Shown piece by piece: positions 1 to 7,405 of a DNA stretch of 14,660 nucleotides (position 1 is the stretch's first letter; each line of letters begins with the position of its first letter). Origin of the DNA: Halobacteriales archaeon QH_10_70_21 (GTDB taxonomy: Archaea; Halobacteriota; Halobacteria; Halobacteriales; Haloarculaceae); NCBI GenBank assembly GCA_003021325.1, contig PXQM01000080.1, positions 1-14,660 on the forward strand, written 5' to 3'. Under the pieces are notes generated by a model, which worked only from the letters and a program-made list of their open reading frames with translations, did no database searches and was not told the DNA's origin. The position numbers were made by a program, and so were the translations under genes.

Positions 1-739
1 GCTCGTTCACCGTCTCGTCGAGGAGGTGCGGGTCGACGCCCGCCTCGACGACGAGCTCCTTCAGCTTGGCCATCCCGAAGCCGACGTGGCGGCCCTCGTC
101 CTGCCGTATTTTCGTGAAGCCCTCGTAGAGCCCCGGCAGGTGCGGCAGCTCGGGGTAGTCGTCCGCCGAGTAGGACTGCTGCATCCCGTAGTAGCCGGTC
201 TGGGCGAGGATGCCCTCGATGACGAGGTGGTAGTGGCAGTACGCCACGGCGAAGTCCTCCGGCGTCGGGTCCTCGAGGAGGGCGTGCATCGCGGCCTCGT
301 TGCGCTCGAAGAGGTCGTGATAGGCGTCGTTGAACCACCGGTCGTCGGTCGGGGAGGACCGCTCCAGCCCGAGTTCCGCCTCGACCGCGTGGACGACCTC
401 CCGCCAGTAGCGGTCGAAGTGGTCGGTGTGCTTGCCCTCCTCGTAAATCTGCGTGGTGAGGAACAGCTGGTCGTCGATGTCCTCCAGGGCGGTCGCCAGC
501 GGCGCGAGGTCCTCGGTGACGGCCTGCTCGCCGGCGCCGAACCGGGCGACGCCCATCCGCATCGCGCTGAAGTACCGCTCGGGCTCGTCGACCGACTGGA
601 GGAACGCCACGAGCGCCTCCCGGTCGGTCTCGAGGTCGATGTCGTGGGGGTCCCAGTGGCGCTCGACCGCGTTGCGGTAGTAGCGCGTCCCGCGGCTCTC
701 CCTGTCGAGCTGCAACTGCCGCGTGGTATCAATGTTCAT
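1..739 (-). CDS. R2-like diiron oxidase (R2lox / ribonucleotide reductase beta-like), 3' end cut by window edge
   Basis: Ferritin-like four-helix diiron protein. It reads from ATG at 739 for 246 codons and is still open at base 1. The six metal ligands of the R2 fold are visible: E71, E101 and H104 (EGKH), E175, E215 and H218 (EGRH). V74 lies three residues after E71 and Y170 five before E175. In R2-like ligand-binding oxidases (R2lox) a Val and a Tyr at these spacings form an ether cross-link, so R2lox fits better than a classical NrdB. The stretch around residues 170-190 (HLVIEGILAQTGYY) also resembles R2lox. Haloarchaeal homologues are usually annotated as ribonucleoside-diphosphate reductase beta chain. 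The start is supported by an A/T-rich block 25-30 bases upstream. The family assignment is strong; the reaction of R2lox proteins is unknown, and the missing C-terminus cannot be judged. Confidence 0.85.
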   Translation of the reverse strand, partial: MNIDTTRQLQLDRESRGTRYYRNAVERHWDPHDIDLETDREALVAFLQSVDEPERYFSAMRMGVARFGAGEQAVTEDLAPLATALEDIDDQLFLTTQIYEEGKHTDHFDRYWREVVHAVEAELGLERSSPTDDRWFNDAYHDLFERNEAAMHALLEDPTPEDFAVAYCHYHLVIEGILAQTGYYGMQQSYSADDYPELPHLPGLYEGFTKIRQDEGRHVGFGMAKLKELVVEAGVDPHLLDETVNE

Positions 740-762
740 GGGAGAGCGGTTACGACCGGACC

Positions 763-771
763 CACATAGAG
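763..771 (-). promoter_or_regulatory. TATA-like promoter of the R2-like gene
   Basis: On the minus strand this reads CTCTATGTG, centred about 28 bases upstream of the ATG at 739. That spacing fits a leaderless haloarchaeal transcript. Call based on position and composition only. Confidence 0.45.
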
Positions 772-882
772 GTTGCACCAGTCACTGCAGGGTCGTTGAA
801 ACCGGGCGTCTGAGGGACGGTGCCATCGGCACGGGTTCGAAACCCCGGAGAGTAGTCGGAGACCGGAGCACGATTCGAGCAG

Positions 883-900
883 TTACGTCCGGCAGTATCA
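883..900 (-). repeat. TACTGCCGG dyad motif at the GNAT stop codon
   Basis: On the minus strand the GNAT stop TGA is followed directly by TACTGCCGGACGTAA. Positions 883-898 match the 16-bp inverted termini at 8413-8428 and 8507-8522 at 14 of 16 bases. The core is nearly self-complementary around a central CCGG. The PAS gene ends with the same TGATACTGCCGG string at 8411-8422. The role is unknown: a 3'-UTR element, an operator and a mobile-element end are all possible. Confidence 0.6.
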
Positions 901-1581
901 GAACGTGTACGCCAGCATCACTTCGTCGACGTGGTCGTCGCCGATGGTGTAGTGGTCCTTGCGGACGCCCTCGGTCTCCCAGTCGCGGTCCTCGAGGAAG
1001 GCGATGGCGCGGTCGTTGGTCGTCGGGACGCTGTTGTACACCTTCCGGTAGCCGTTGGCCTCGGCCCAGTCCATCGCGCGGTCCAGGAGGGTGCTCCCGA
1101 TGTCGCGGTTCTGGTGGTCGCTCCGGACGCCGACGGTCACCTGGGCCGTGCTCTGGAGCTTGTCGACCTGCGGCAGCTCGAGGTGCGACCAGCCCACCAC
1201 CTCGCCGTCGACGGTCGCGACGAAGAACACCCGGGACTCGACGGCGTTGTGCCGGGTGACGGTGTCCTCGTAGAGCAGCTGCTCGGCGATGGACTCGGCG
1301 ACGACGTAGGTGTCCTCGCTCGTCACGTCCCGGATGGCCCCGATGAGCCCCTCGAAGTCGTCCTGGCGGGCGGGGCGGATGACGTACTCGCCGTCGTCGG
1401 TCTCGTAGCGCTCGATGGACCCCACGTCGAGGGCGACGCGGAGCGTCCCGCCGTCGTCCTCGAGGTAGCCGCGACTCTTCAGCCGCTCGAGCTCGTCTTG
1501 GAACTCCTCGGCCGCCAGCGCCGCCCGGGCGGCCGCGGCGTGTGACGGTCGCTCGAACGCGTCGAAGGGGTCCTCGGTCAC
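898..1581 (-). CDS. GNAT family N-acetyltransferase
   Basis: Predicted acetyl-CoA-dependent N-acetyltransferase of 227 residues, starting at GTG 1581. The GNAT domain covers about residues 66-227. Motif A runs from about 147 to 175, with an acetyl-CoA loop around residues 153-162 (RSDHQNRDIG) in place of the usual Q/RxxGxG/A, followed by the helix LLDRAMDWAEANGY. Motif B follows with NDRAIAFLEDRDW near 189-201. The N-terminal 65 residues form an extra helical, winged-helix-sized region (FQDELERLKSRGYL) of unknown role. The start lies only 7 bases after the HAD hydrolase stop on the same strand, so the two are probably co-transcribed. The substrate cannot be read from sequence. A TACTGCCGG repeat begins directly after the stop. 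Confidence 0.88.
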   Translation of the reverse strand: MTEDPFDAFERPSHAAAARAALAAEEFQDELERLKSRGYLEDDGGTLRVALDVGSIERYETDDGEYVIRPARQDDFEGLIGAIRDVTSEDTYVVAESIAEQLLYEDTVTRHNAVESRVFFVATVDGEVVGWSHLELPQVDKLQSTAQVTVGVRSDHQNRDIGSTLLDRAMDWAEANGYRKVYNSVPTTNDRAIAFLEDRDWETEGVRKDHYTIGDDHVDEVMLAYTF

Positions 1582-1588
1582 GGTGCGG

Positions 1589-2260
1589 TCACCCCAGGAC
1601 GTCGACGAGGTCTTCCAGCGAGTCGAGGACGTACTCGGGGCTGTACTCGCCGGGGCCGTCGTCGGGGGCGGCCCGGAGCCACGCGGCCTCGAGGCCGGCG
1701 TTGTGGGCGCCAGCGACGTCGTACTCCAGGGAGTTGCCGACGTAGAGGGCGCGGTCGGCAGGGGTCTCCAGCGCCGCCAGCGCGCGCTCGAAGGGTGCCG
1801 CGTGCGGTTTCCGGCGCGGGAGGTCGCCGGCGTAGACGATTACCTCGAAGCGGTCTCCGACGCCGAGCGCCTCGACCTTGGTTCGCTGGCGGTCCTCCGG
1901 ACCGTTGGTCAGGAGGCCGACCCGGCCGGTCGCCGTCGCGCGCCCGAGCGCCGCCTCGGCGCCGGCCACGAGTTCGACCTGCGTGTTGTCGATGCAGTCG
2001 GTGAGGTGGTCCGCCAGGACCAGCGGGTCGGCGTCGGCGCGGCCGTACCGGGCCGCCAGGCGGGCGAAGCCCGACCCGAGATAGCCCACCCGGTCGTCGG
2101 GGTCGGGCGGCCCGTCCAGCGCCGCCCACAGTTCCGCGGGCTCGCCGAACGTGGCAACGCCGGCCCGCTCGAAGGCCGCCTCGTACATCGCCCCGGCGTC
2201 CTGCACCCTGCGGCACAGCGTTCCGTCGAGGTCGAACAGCACCGCGTCGAATCGGGACAC
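1589..2260 (-). CDS. HAD-superfamily hydrolase
   Basis: Soluble HAD phosphatase-like protein of 223 residues. Motif I is DLDGT with D10 (nucleophile) and D12 (acid/base), motif II is LLTNG (T118), motif III is K151 in RRKP, and motif IV is VGNSLEYD at 174-181. The first motif-IV acidic residue, usually Asp in GDS, is Asn176 here, while D181 is kept; some active HADs tolerate this. The helical cap lies between about residues 18 and 100, as in the phosphoglycolate phosphatase / haloacid dehalogenase subgroup. GTG 2260 is chosen because DLDGT follows at the normal distance and a TATA-like block lies 24-28 bases upstream. It is the first gene of a probable operon with the GNAT gene 7 bases downstream. 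Substrate unknown; a small phosphorylated metabolite is likely. Confidence 0.9.
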   Translation of the reverse strand: MSRFDAVLFDLDGTLCRRVQDAGAMYEAAFERAGVATFGEPAELWAALDGPPDPDDRVGYLGSGFARLAARYGRADADPLVLADHLTDCIDNTQVELVAGAEAALGRATATGRVGLLTNGPEDRQRTKVEALGVGDRFEVIVYAGDLPRRKPHAAPFERALAALETPADRALYVGNSLEYDVAGAHNAGLEAAWLRAAPDDGPGEYSPEYVLDSLEDLVDVLG

Positions 2261-2282
2261 GGTCGCGATAGGTGGCCGGGCG

Positions 2283-2288
2283 TCAAAA
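2283..2288 (-). promoter_or_regulatory. TATA-like promoter of the HAD-GNAT unit
   Basis: The minus strand reads TTTTGA, 24-28 bases before GTG 2260, consistent with a leaderless mRNA. It lies 28 bases from the divergent TATA box at 2317-2323, so the two promoters share a compact control region. Confidence 0.5.
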
Positions 2289-2316
2289 GCCCGGGCGAAG
2301 CGGCGCCACCTGGAGG

Positions 2317-2323
2317 GTTTATC
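2317..2323 (+). promoter_or_regulatory. TATA-like promoter upstream of the DUF5995 gene
   Basis: GTTTATC lies 21-27 bases before ATG 2344, the usual spacing for a leaderless haloarchaeal gene. That ATG is not in the frame of the conserved DUF5995 protein, which begins at GTG 2426 at the latest. This suggests a one-base frame error or an unusual leader. Confidence 0.5.
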
Positions 2324-2425
2324 AGCAGCGACGACGCCCGTGCATGGACCCGACCCGGTCGCGGGGCCGCCGTCGCAAGCGCCTGCGTTCGGTCGCCCGG
2401 GCGGTCCGGGCGCGACCGGACGGAC

Positions 2426-3205
2426 GTGGCCGACCCCGGGGGCGACCCGGAGCTCCTGGCGCTCGTCGAGACGCCGTACACGGACGTCGAGGAGGCCCGC
2501 GACCGGCTCCGGGCGCTGCTGTCGGCCCTCGAGGCCCGGAACGACCGGCGGGCCGTCTTCCTGACCATCTACGCCCGGATGACGGCGGCGGTGGCCGACT
2601 GGGGCCGCCAGGGCGCCTTCGCGGACCCGGACTGGGTCGGCGACTACCTCGTCGCGTTCGCGAACCTCTACCGCGAGGCGGTCCGCGACTACGGGGCCGG
2701 TGCCGTCGACGCGCTTCCCGAGCCCTGGCGGCTGGCTTTCGAGGCCGCCGACCGGGGTGACTCGCTGGTCGTCCAGGACGCCGCCCTCGGCGTCAACGCA
2801 CACATCAACTACGACCTGGCGTTCGCACTGGCCGAGGTGGGGCTCGAACCGGACCGGGCGCGGAAGTTCGAGGACCACAGCGCGGTCACGGGCGTCATCG
2901 ACGACCTGGTCGACGGGACACAGGCGTCGCTGGCCGCCCGGGACGCCGAGGGCATCGCGAGCGTCGACGCGGCCCTGGCCGGCCTCGACGAGCACCTGCT
3001 CGTGGTCACCATCGACGAGTGCCGGGACAGCGCCCGGCGGACCGCCAGGGCGCTCGGCTCGCGGTTCCCGCCGCGGCGCCGGCTGGCGCGGTGGATTAAC
3101 CGCAAGACGGCGACCCGTGTCGCCCGGTTCATCCCCGCGTCGAGGGCCAGCGAGACGGTCCACGGGACGTTGCGGACGGTCGAATCCGGCGACGGCGGGG
3201 AGTGA
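2426..3205 (+). CDS. DUF5995 family protein
   Basis: Recognised as a DUF5995-type protein by its conserved blocks: FLTIYARMTAAVADW (45-59), DPDWVGDYLVAFANLYREA (68-86), DSLVVQDAALGVNAHINYDL (112-131) and TIDECRDSARRTA (195-207). The mostly helical fold and the conserved HINYDL and DECRDS strings suggest an enzyme or ligand-binding pocket, but no function is established to my knowledge. The tail from 214 is unusually basic for this genome (RRRLARWINRK). GTG 2426 gives 259 residues and begins just before the conserved part. A TATA box at 2317 points to ATG 2344 instead, which is one frame off, so the 5' end may contain an indel. It converges on the lipoprotein gene, with only 10 bases between the stops. 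Confidence 0.82.
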   Translation: MADPGGDPELLALVETPYTDVEEARDRLRALLSALEARNDRRAVFLTIYARMTAAVADWGRQGAFADPDWVGDYLVAFANLYREAVRDYGAGAVDALPEPWRLAFEAADRGDSLVVQDAALGVNAHINYDLAFALAEVGLEPDRARKFEDHSAVTGVIDDLVDGTQASLAARDAEGIASVDAALAGLDEHLLVVTIDECRDSARRTARALGSRFPPRRRLARWINRKTATRVARFIPASRASETVHGTLRTVESGDGGE

Positions 3206-3215
3206 CCGCCGGCGT

Positions 3216-4484
3216 TCAGCCCTGCCAGACCCGGACGCCGTCGGCGGTGCCGGCGCCGACGGCCACGCGGCCGTCCCCGAGCGCGACCCCGGTCAGGTTC
3301 GTCTTAAGCTCGCCGTCCAGCGGCAGCGACCACGCGGTCGTCGCGCCGGTCTCCGTCCGCCGGACCGCGGCCAGCGTCCGCCGGTCGGTCGTCGGCACCA
3401 GGAGCTCCGGCCGGCCGTCGGCGTCGAGGTCGGCCGCCAGCCCGCCGTCGAGGTTCCGCGACCCGTAGGTGTGCGAGGCGAACCCCGACAGCGTCGCGAC
3501 CACCGAGAGGCCGCCGCCCTCGAGGCGGTAGAACTCGACCGTCCGGTCGACGTGCGGCTTCCTGACGGCCGCGAGTTCGGGCCGGCCGCCGGGGGCGAAC
3601 GGCGCGACGCAGAGTTGGTGGCGCCAGCCCGGCCCGTAGACCGGCCCGGTCGCCACCGTCGTCCCGTCCGGGCGGTGGACCCGGAGCCGGGCGCCGTTGT
3701 CGGAATCCGCGACGGTCGTGACGACCTCCGGGACGCCGTCGCCGTCGAGATCCGCGACCAGCGGCGCCAGCCCCTCGAACACCAGCGGGGCGTCGAGTCG
3801 GGTCTCCGCCGCGATTCGCTCTCCAGCCGTGTCGACGACGACCAGGCTGCTCGGCTCCGTGCCGTCGCCCAGCGCGCCGTGCCGGTAGCGGTCGGTCCGG
3901 CGGCCGTACACCAGGTACCGGTCGTCGCGGAGCGCGACCGGGCGAGCGTCCGCCGGCGCCTCGACGTCGAGCCGCGCCGTCGTGTCGCCGCGCCAGAGGA
4001 CCACGTCGCCGTCGGCGGCGACGTACAGCAGGCCGTCCGCGAGCGGCATCGGCCGGGAGCCCTCGCCGATGTCGCGCGGGGCCTCGAGCAGGCCGACCGA
4101 GCCGCCGGCCGCGTACCCGACCGGCGGCGAGGCGGCGGCGCCGTGCTCCGCGAGCGTCTCGGCGGCGCCGTCGGCGACCCGGTAGGTCACTGCGGTGTCG
4201 TCGCCCCGGACGACCGTCCAGTGGCTCGCCGTGCCGCCGTCGGAGGCGAGCAGCCACGCCGGCCGGCCGTCGACCGGTATCTCGACCGGCGTCGCGTCGG
4301 CCACGGCGCCGCCGGCCGCCAGCCTGCGGTTCCCGCCCGGCCGAACGTGCGTGTAGGCGTAGGCGGCGTCCGGGGGACGCTCGGGAGCCGACCCGGTCGG
4401 TCCCGGGGGCGTCGGTTCGTCGCTACAGCCGGCCAGCGCCGTCGAGGCAGCCGTCGCGAGCAGCGTCCGGCGTGACCAGGCCAT
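3216..4484 (-). CDS. Tat-exported lipoprotein with FG-GAP/VCBS-like beta-propeller repeats
   Basis: Secreted, lipid-anchored protein of 422 residues. The N-terminus has a twin-arginine motif (SRRTLL, residues 4-9), a short hydrophobic stretch and the lipobox LAGC with C20 as the lipidated residue, followed by a Pro/Gly/Thr-rich linker to about residue 38. The rest is a WD/FG-GAP-like repeat array. Two calcium-loop motifs stand out, DLDGDGVPE at 245-253 and DLDADGRPE at 352-360, as in integrin-alpha or VCBS propellers. No catalytic residues are recognisable; an extracellular binding or scaffolding role is inferred. The start is supported by the exact signal peptide and by a TTAT block 27-30 bases upstream. 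It is probably transcribed alone. Confidence 0.85.
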   Translation of the reverse strand: MAWSRRTLLATAASTALAGCSDEPTPPGPTGSAPERPPDAAYAYTHVRPGGNRRLAAGGAVADATPVEIPVDGRPAWLLASDGGTASHWTVVRGDDTAVTYRVADGAAETLAEHGAAASPPVGYAAGGSVGLLEAPRDIGEGSRPMPLADGLLYVAADGDVVLWRGDTTARLDVEAPADARPVALRDDRYLVYGRRTDRYRHGALGDGTEPSSLVVVDTAGERIAAETRLDAPLVFEGLAPLVADLDGDGVPEVVTTVADSDNGARLRVHRPDGTTVATGPVYGPGWRHQLCVAPFAPGGRPELAAVRKPHVDRTVEFYRLEGGGLSVVATLSGFASHTYGSRNLDGGLAADLDADGRPELLVPTTDRRTLAAVRRTETGATTAWSLPLDGELKTNLTGVALGDGRVAVGAGTADGVRVWQG

Positions 4485-4508
4485 CGCCTGCCGGTTCGGC
4501 CGACGGGC

Positions 4509-4516
4509 GCATAAGG
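4509..4516 (-). promoter_or_regulatory. TATA-like promoter of the lipoprotein gene
   Basis: The minus strand reads CCTTATGC, 25-32 bases upstream of ATG 4484, as expected for a leaderless mRNA. Confidence 0.5.
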
Positions 4517-4550
4517 CTACGCCGCGATGGCGGGGCGGCCGCCACGACGG

Positions 4551-4975
4551 CTACGGGTCGAGCCTGACGGCGAAGACGGTCCACGGCAGGTCGTCGTCCA
4601 CGTCATCGTCCACGCCGTTGGCCGCATCGTTCTCGACCTCACCGTCCGCGTCACCGTCCACATCGCCGTCCTCCAGCGTCTCCGGAACACCCCAGGTGTC
4701 CGTGACCTCGAAGCCAGCGTCGAGGAGCTGCTCCCGGGTGGTCTCGGCGCCCGCGATGTTCCACGCCATGCCGACGCCGCTGTCGAGCCAGTCGGGGTTC
4801 TCGCCGACCCACTCGTGGGTCCCCTCGCAGACCAGCGCCCGGCCGCCGGGGCGCAGGACGCGGGCGGACTCCTCGACGACCGCCGCGTGGTCGGCCATCG
4901 GGACGTGGATGAGCGACCAGCAGGCGACGACGCCGTCGCGGTGGCCTGCTGGTCGTCCGCCGAATCCGTGCTCAT
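4551..4975 (-). pseudogene. Class I SAM-dependent methyltransferase remnant (internal deletion)
   Basis: A long C-terminal part resembles a class I methyltransferase: GVVACWSLIHVP (motif IV-like strand), VVEESARVLRPGGRALVCEG (post-motif region), then a distal helix ending in LLDAGFEV. A low-complexity Asp-rich insert precedes the end. The glycine-rich AdoMet-binding motif I and everything before it are absent. The probable native start is ATG 4975, which has a TATA-like block 25-30 bases upstream and encodes MSTDSADDQQATATA, but it is in a different frame from the conserved part. The simplest reading is a deletion of roughly 100 codons that also changed the frame. The conserved frame alone opens at GTG 4985 (144 residues) and could hardly bind AdoMet. 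Pseudogene or assembly collapse. Confidence 0.7.
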
Positions 4976-4998
4976 ACGTGAGCACTGCACCGTGGGCA

Positions 4999-5007
4999 CT
5001 AAACCGT
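4999..5007 (-). promoter_or_regulatory. TATA-like promoter of the methyltransferase remnant
   Basis: The minus strand reads CGGTTTAGT, 24-32 bases before ATG 4975. Its correct spacing to that ATG, rather than to the frame of the conserved domain, is the main reason for inferring a lost segment. Confidence 0.45.
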
Positions 5008-5073
5008 TCGTAGCGTCACGAACCCGTGGGTTTACCAGCCGGGTCGCCGGCGTGTCACCACGCCGCGAACGGC

Positions 5074-6465
5074 TCACCACCGGGCCTCGATGGGCGCGAG
5101 GTACTCGTCGACATCGGCCGGTGCGACGCCCTGCTCGCGGAGCCCCCGGCGGGCGTAGCCGAACACCTCCGCGTAGATGGTCCTGGGGTCGGCCGTCCGC
5201 TCGCCGTCGGCGTCGACCCAGGCGAGCTCCGCCTCGAGGCCGTCGTCGACCGCCTCGTAGAAGCTCCGCCGGGCGGCCGGCCACTCGAGGCTCGCGAGGG
5301 GGTGGTCGGCGGCGACGAGCCCCCGGACCAGGCCGACGACGAGCGCCTGGAGCCCGACGACGTCGGTGACGGTTGGCTGGGTCGGGACCGGGCGGTACTC
5401 GATACGGACCGAGCGCTCGGTGACCCCCGGGACCGGGTCGCCGCCGAGCACCGCCCGGAGCCACCGCCAGTAGGTCCCGCGCTTGTGGTCCAGCTCCCAG
5501 ACCCTGTCGGCGTAGCCGTCGACGGCGTCGGGATCCGTGACCCACTCCTTCAGGAACGGCGCACAGGGCCGGTCGGCGACGAGCCGGTCGACCACGTCGG
5601 TCGGCCGGTCGACGTCCCGGGGGAACCGGACCTTCGGGTCGCCGTCGCCGACGTTGATGGACTCCTCGAAGACCCGCACGCGGAGCTCGTGGGGCGTCCG
5701 CTCGACGACGTCGTGCGGGTCGTCGGGGTCGTCGACGTACAGGTCGGCGGGCAGGAACGGCGAGTTCGTCGCCAGCGCGAGCACCGGGCCCAGGGTGCGG
5801 ATGGCGACGTCGTAGTAGGCCGGAAGGGCGTCCAGGTCCGGGACCTGCAGGTGGGGCTGGATGGAGGTCGTCAACGACTCGACGAGGATGGTCGGGAACC
5901 GCTCCCGGCAGCCGGGGAACTCCAGCGGGATACCGTCCTCGGCGCGGGCCAGCAACTCGTTGTCGATGGCACAGTACCGGGGCGACCGCCGCATGTTCGA
6001 CGCGACGGTGACGCCGTCTGTCTCCTCGACCGCCGAGAGGTACGCGCGGCTCCCTTCCGGCGGTGGCACCGTCCACATCGCGTCCAGCACGAGGTCGAGC
6101 CCCTCGGCGGCGAGGGACTCCCGGGCCGCGGCGACCGCCTCGCGGATGCGCTCGACCTGGCGCTCGAGGCCCTCGTCGCCGAAGGGATCCGGGTCGGTGT
6201 TGAGCTCGACGTTGTGGAGCCCGAGCTCCTTGTTGGCCGCGCCGGCCTCGAAGACCGACTCGGGCACCGTCGCGAGCCGCCCCTCCCCGTCGACCGCGTA
6301 GGCCTCCAGTTCGAGCCCGACCGAGAACGCCTCGTTCTCGAACCGGCCGTCGCGGAGCTCGCCCCGTAGCGTCGCCGCCTGCTCGTCGACCCGGCGCTCG
6401 AAGGTCTCGAGCGTCGCCGGGGACAGCGACCGCGACACCATCTCGGCTAGCTCCGCGTCGTCCAT
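5074..6465 (-). CDS. Glutamate-cysteine ligase family (GCS2-type) protein
   Basis: Protein of 463 residues resembling the GCS2 branch of gamma-glutamylcysteine ligases, which join the gamma-carboxyl of Glu to Cys using ATP. Visible landmarks are VGLELEAYAVD (49-59, metal/Glu-binding strand), ELGLHNVELNTDPDP (80-94), SNMRRSPRYCAIDNEL (156-171), LTTSIQPHLQVPD (198-210) and RSVRIEYRPVPTQPT (351-365), which matches the family's late EFR-like strand. Haloarchaea accumulate gamma-glutamylcysteine as their main low-molecular-weight thiol, so that role is plausible. Several GCS2 paralogues with other amine substrates exist, so the substrate is not certain and I give no symbol. ATG 6465 is supported by a TTATT block 25-33 bases upstream. 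It diverges from the cupin gene across 207 bases. Confidence 0.8.
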   Translation of the reverse strand: MDDAELAEMVSRSLSPATLETFERRVDEQAATLRGELRDGRFENEAFSVGLELEAYAVDGEGRLATVPESVFEAGAANKELGLHNVELNTDPDPFGDEGLERQVERIREAVAAARESLAAEGLDLVLDAMWTVPPPEGSRAYLSAVEETDGVTVASNMRRSPRYCAIDNELLARAEDGIPLEFPGCRERFPTILVESLTTSIQPHLQVPDLDALPAYYDVAIRTLGPVLALATNSPFLPADLYVDDPDDPHDVVERTPHELRVRVFEESINVGDGDPKVRFPRDVDRPTDVVDRLVADRPCAPFLKEWVTDPDAVDGYADRVWELDHKRGTYWRWLRAVLGGDPVPGVTERSVRIEYRPVPTQPTVTDVVGLQALVVGLVRGLVAADHPLASLEWPAARRSFYEAVDDGLEAELAWVDADGERTADPRTIYAEVFGYARRGLREQGVAPADVDEYLAPIEARW

Positions 6466-6489
6466 GTGCGTGGCGTACGCAACTCGCCC

Positions 6490-6498
6490 GAATAACCC
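6490..6498 (-). promoter_or_regulatory. TATA-like promoter of the GCS2 gene
   Basis: The minus strand reads GGGTTATTC, 25-33 bases upstream of ATG 6465, consistent with leaderless transcription. The remaining 6499-6640 of this divergent spacer shows no gene or strong repeat. Confidence 0.5.
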
Positions 6499-6640
6499 TG
6501 TGGGACCGGGCGATTCTTCCGGTGGGGGCGCCCCCGGACGACCCGGGCGTGTAGCGGCCTCGGCGGTACCGGTGTGTGCGCCAGGTTCCAGCGCGGACTC
6601 CGGAGCAGAGAGCGGGCGTGCCCGCCGGGGCGCGAACGAG

Positions 6641-6650
6641 GGACTTTCAC
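6641..6650 (+). promoter_or_regulatory. TATA-like promoter of the cupin gene
   Basis: GGACTTTCAC lies 23-32 bases before ATG 6673. This is a weaker A/T block than at the neighbouring genes, but it is correctly placed. Confidence 0.4.
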
Positions 6651-6672
6651 CCGCGGCGCCCAATCCCCGTGC

Positions 6673-7341
6673 ATGACCACGTACGTCACCGGCCGGACGC
6701 TCGACGAGGACGGTGAGCCGATACCCGGCACCGGGTTCGAGGTCGACGAGGGAGGCTGGCTCGAGGCCGGGCTCCGGGACCGGACCGGGCCGGTGACCTC
6801 GCACCCGAGCCGTCCCGTCTGGGGAATCCCGTTGAGCGGCGACGACGGGCCGATACGGACGCTCAGCGTCTTCGGCCCCGGCTACGGCGGCCCACCGGCC
6901 CACTACCACGAGCGGAGCGTCGAGCTGTTCGACGTCGAGTCCGGGTCGCTGACCCTGACGCTCGACGGCGAGGAGCGGACGGTCGCGGCGGGCGAGACGG
7001 TCACCGTCGACACCGACGTCGTACACAGCTTCCGCAACACGACCGACGAGCGGGCGCTCGTCACCACCGAAATCCGCTCGCCGGGACGGCTCCGGCAGGT
7101 GCTTCCCACGCTCGGCGGGCTCGCCCACGACCGCTCGCGCAGCGTCGACGACCCGCTCCAGCAGGCGCTCATCGCCCACGCCCTCGACGGGCACACCGCG
7201 TTCGTCCGGGGCGAGCGGTTCGGCGGCGCGGCGACGGACGCCCTGGCGGCGGTCGCCCGGCTGGCCGGCTACCAGGGCGCCTACGCCACCTACACCCAGC
7301 CGGCGTTCTGGCGGGCGCACGTCGAACAGCCGACCGTGTGA
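6673..7341 (+). CDS. Cupin domain protein
   Basis: Soluble 222-residue protein with one cupin barrel. Motif 1 is complete: G73, then H77, H79 and E84, ending at G91. Motif 2 begins at G107 and supplies H118 and N122, with Asp where the consensus has Pro. These residues form the usual 3-His/1-Glu metal site. A C-terminal extension from about residue 137 (RQVLPTLGGLAHDRS) is helical and resembles other single-cupin proteins annotated as dioxygenase-like or cupin-2. The metal and the substrate are not readable. ATG 6673 is preferred over upstream GTG and TTG codons because the cupin fold begins after a normal-length N-terminus and a TATA-like block is properly spaced. It is divergent from the GCS2 gene; there is no evidence that they share a pathway. 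Confidence 0.87.
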   Translation: MTTYVTGRTLDEDGEPIPGTGFEVDEGGWLEAGLRDRTGPVTSHPSRPVWGIPLSGDDGPIRTLSVFGPGYGGPPAHYHERSVELFDVESGSLTLTLDGEERTVAAGETVTVDTDVVHSFRNTTDERALVTTEIRSPGRLRQVLPTLGGLAHDRSRSVDDPLQQALIAHALDGHTAFVRGERFGGAATDALAAVARLAGYQGAYATYTQPAFWRAHVEQPTV

Positions 7342-7375
7342 CCGCGTCGGGCGTCGCCGGGCCGGGTCGGCGAAT

Positions 7376-7385
7376 TCATCTATCC
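7376..7385 (+). promoter_or_regulatory. TATA-like promoter of the amphi-Trp gene
   Basis: TCATCTATCC lies 21-30 bases upstream of codon 7406, where the protein's N-terminus is expected. The codon there is GTC rather than a start codon. Confidence 0.45.
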
Positions 7386-7405
7386 GTTCGTCCCGACGTT
7401 CACAC

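Noticed and set aside
26..769. Plus-strand frame antisense to the R2-like gene
   Set aside because: The diiron ligand motifs are clearly on the minus strand; this frame is a Val/Arg-rich shadow.
829..848. GGTTCGAAACC string resembling a tRNA T arm near 832-845
   Set aside because: Only three stem pairs form and there is no acceptor or anticodon arm, so it is not a tRNA.
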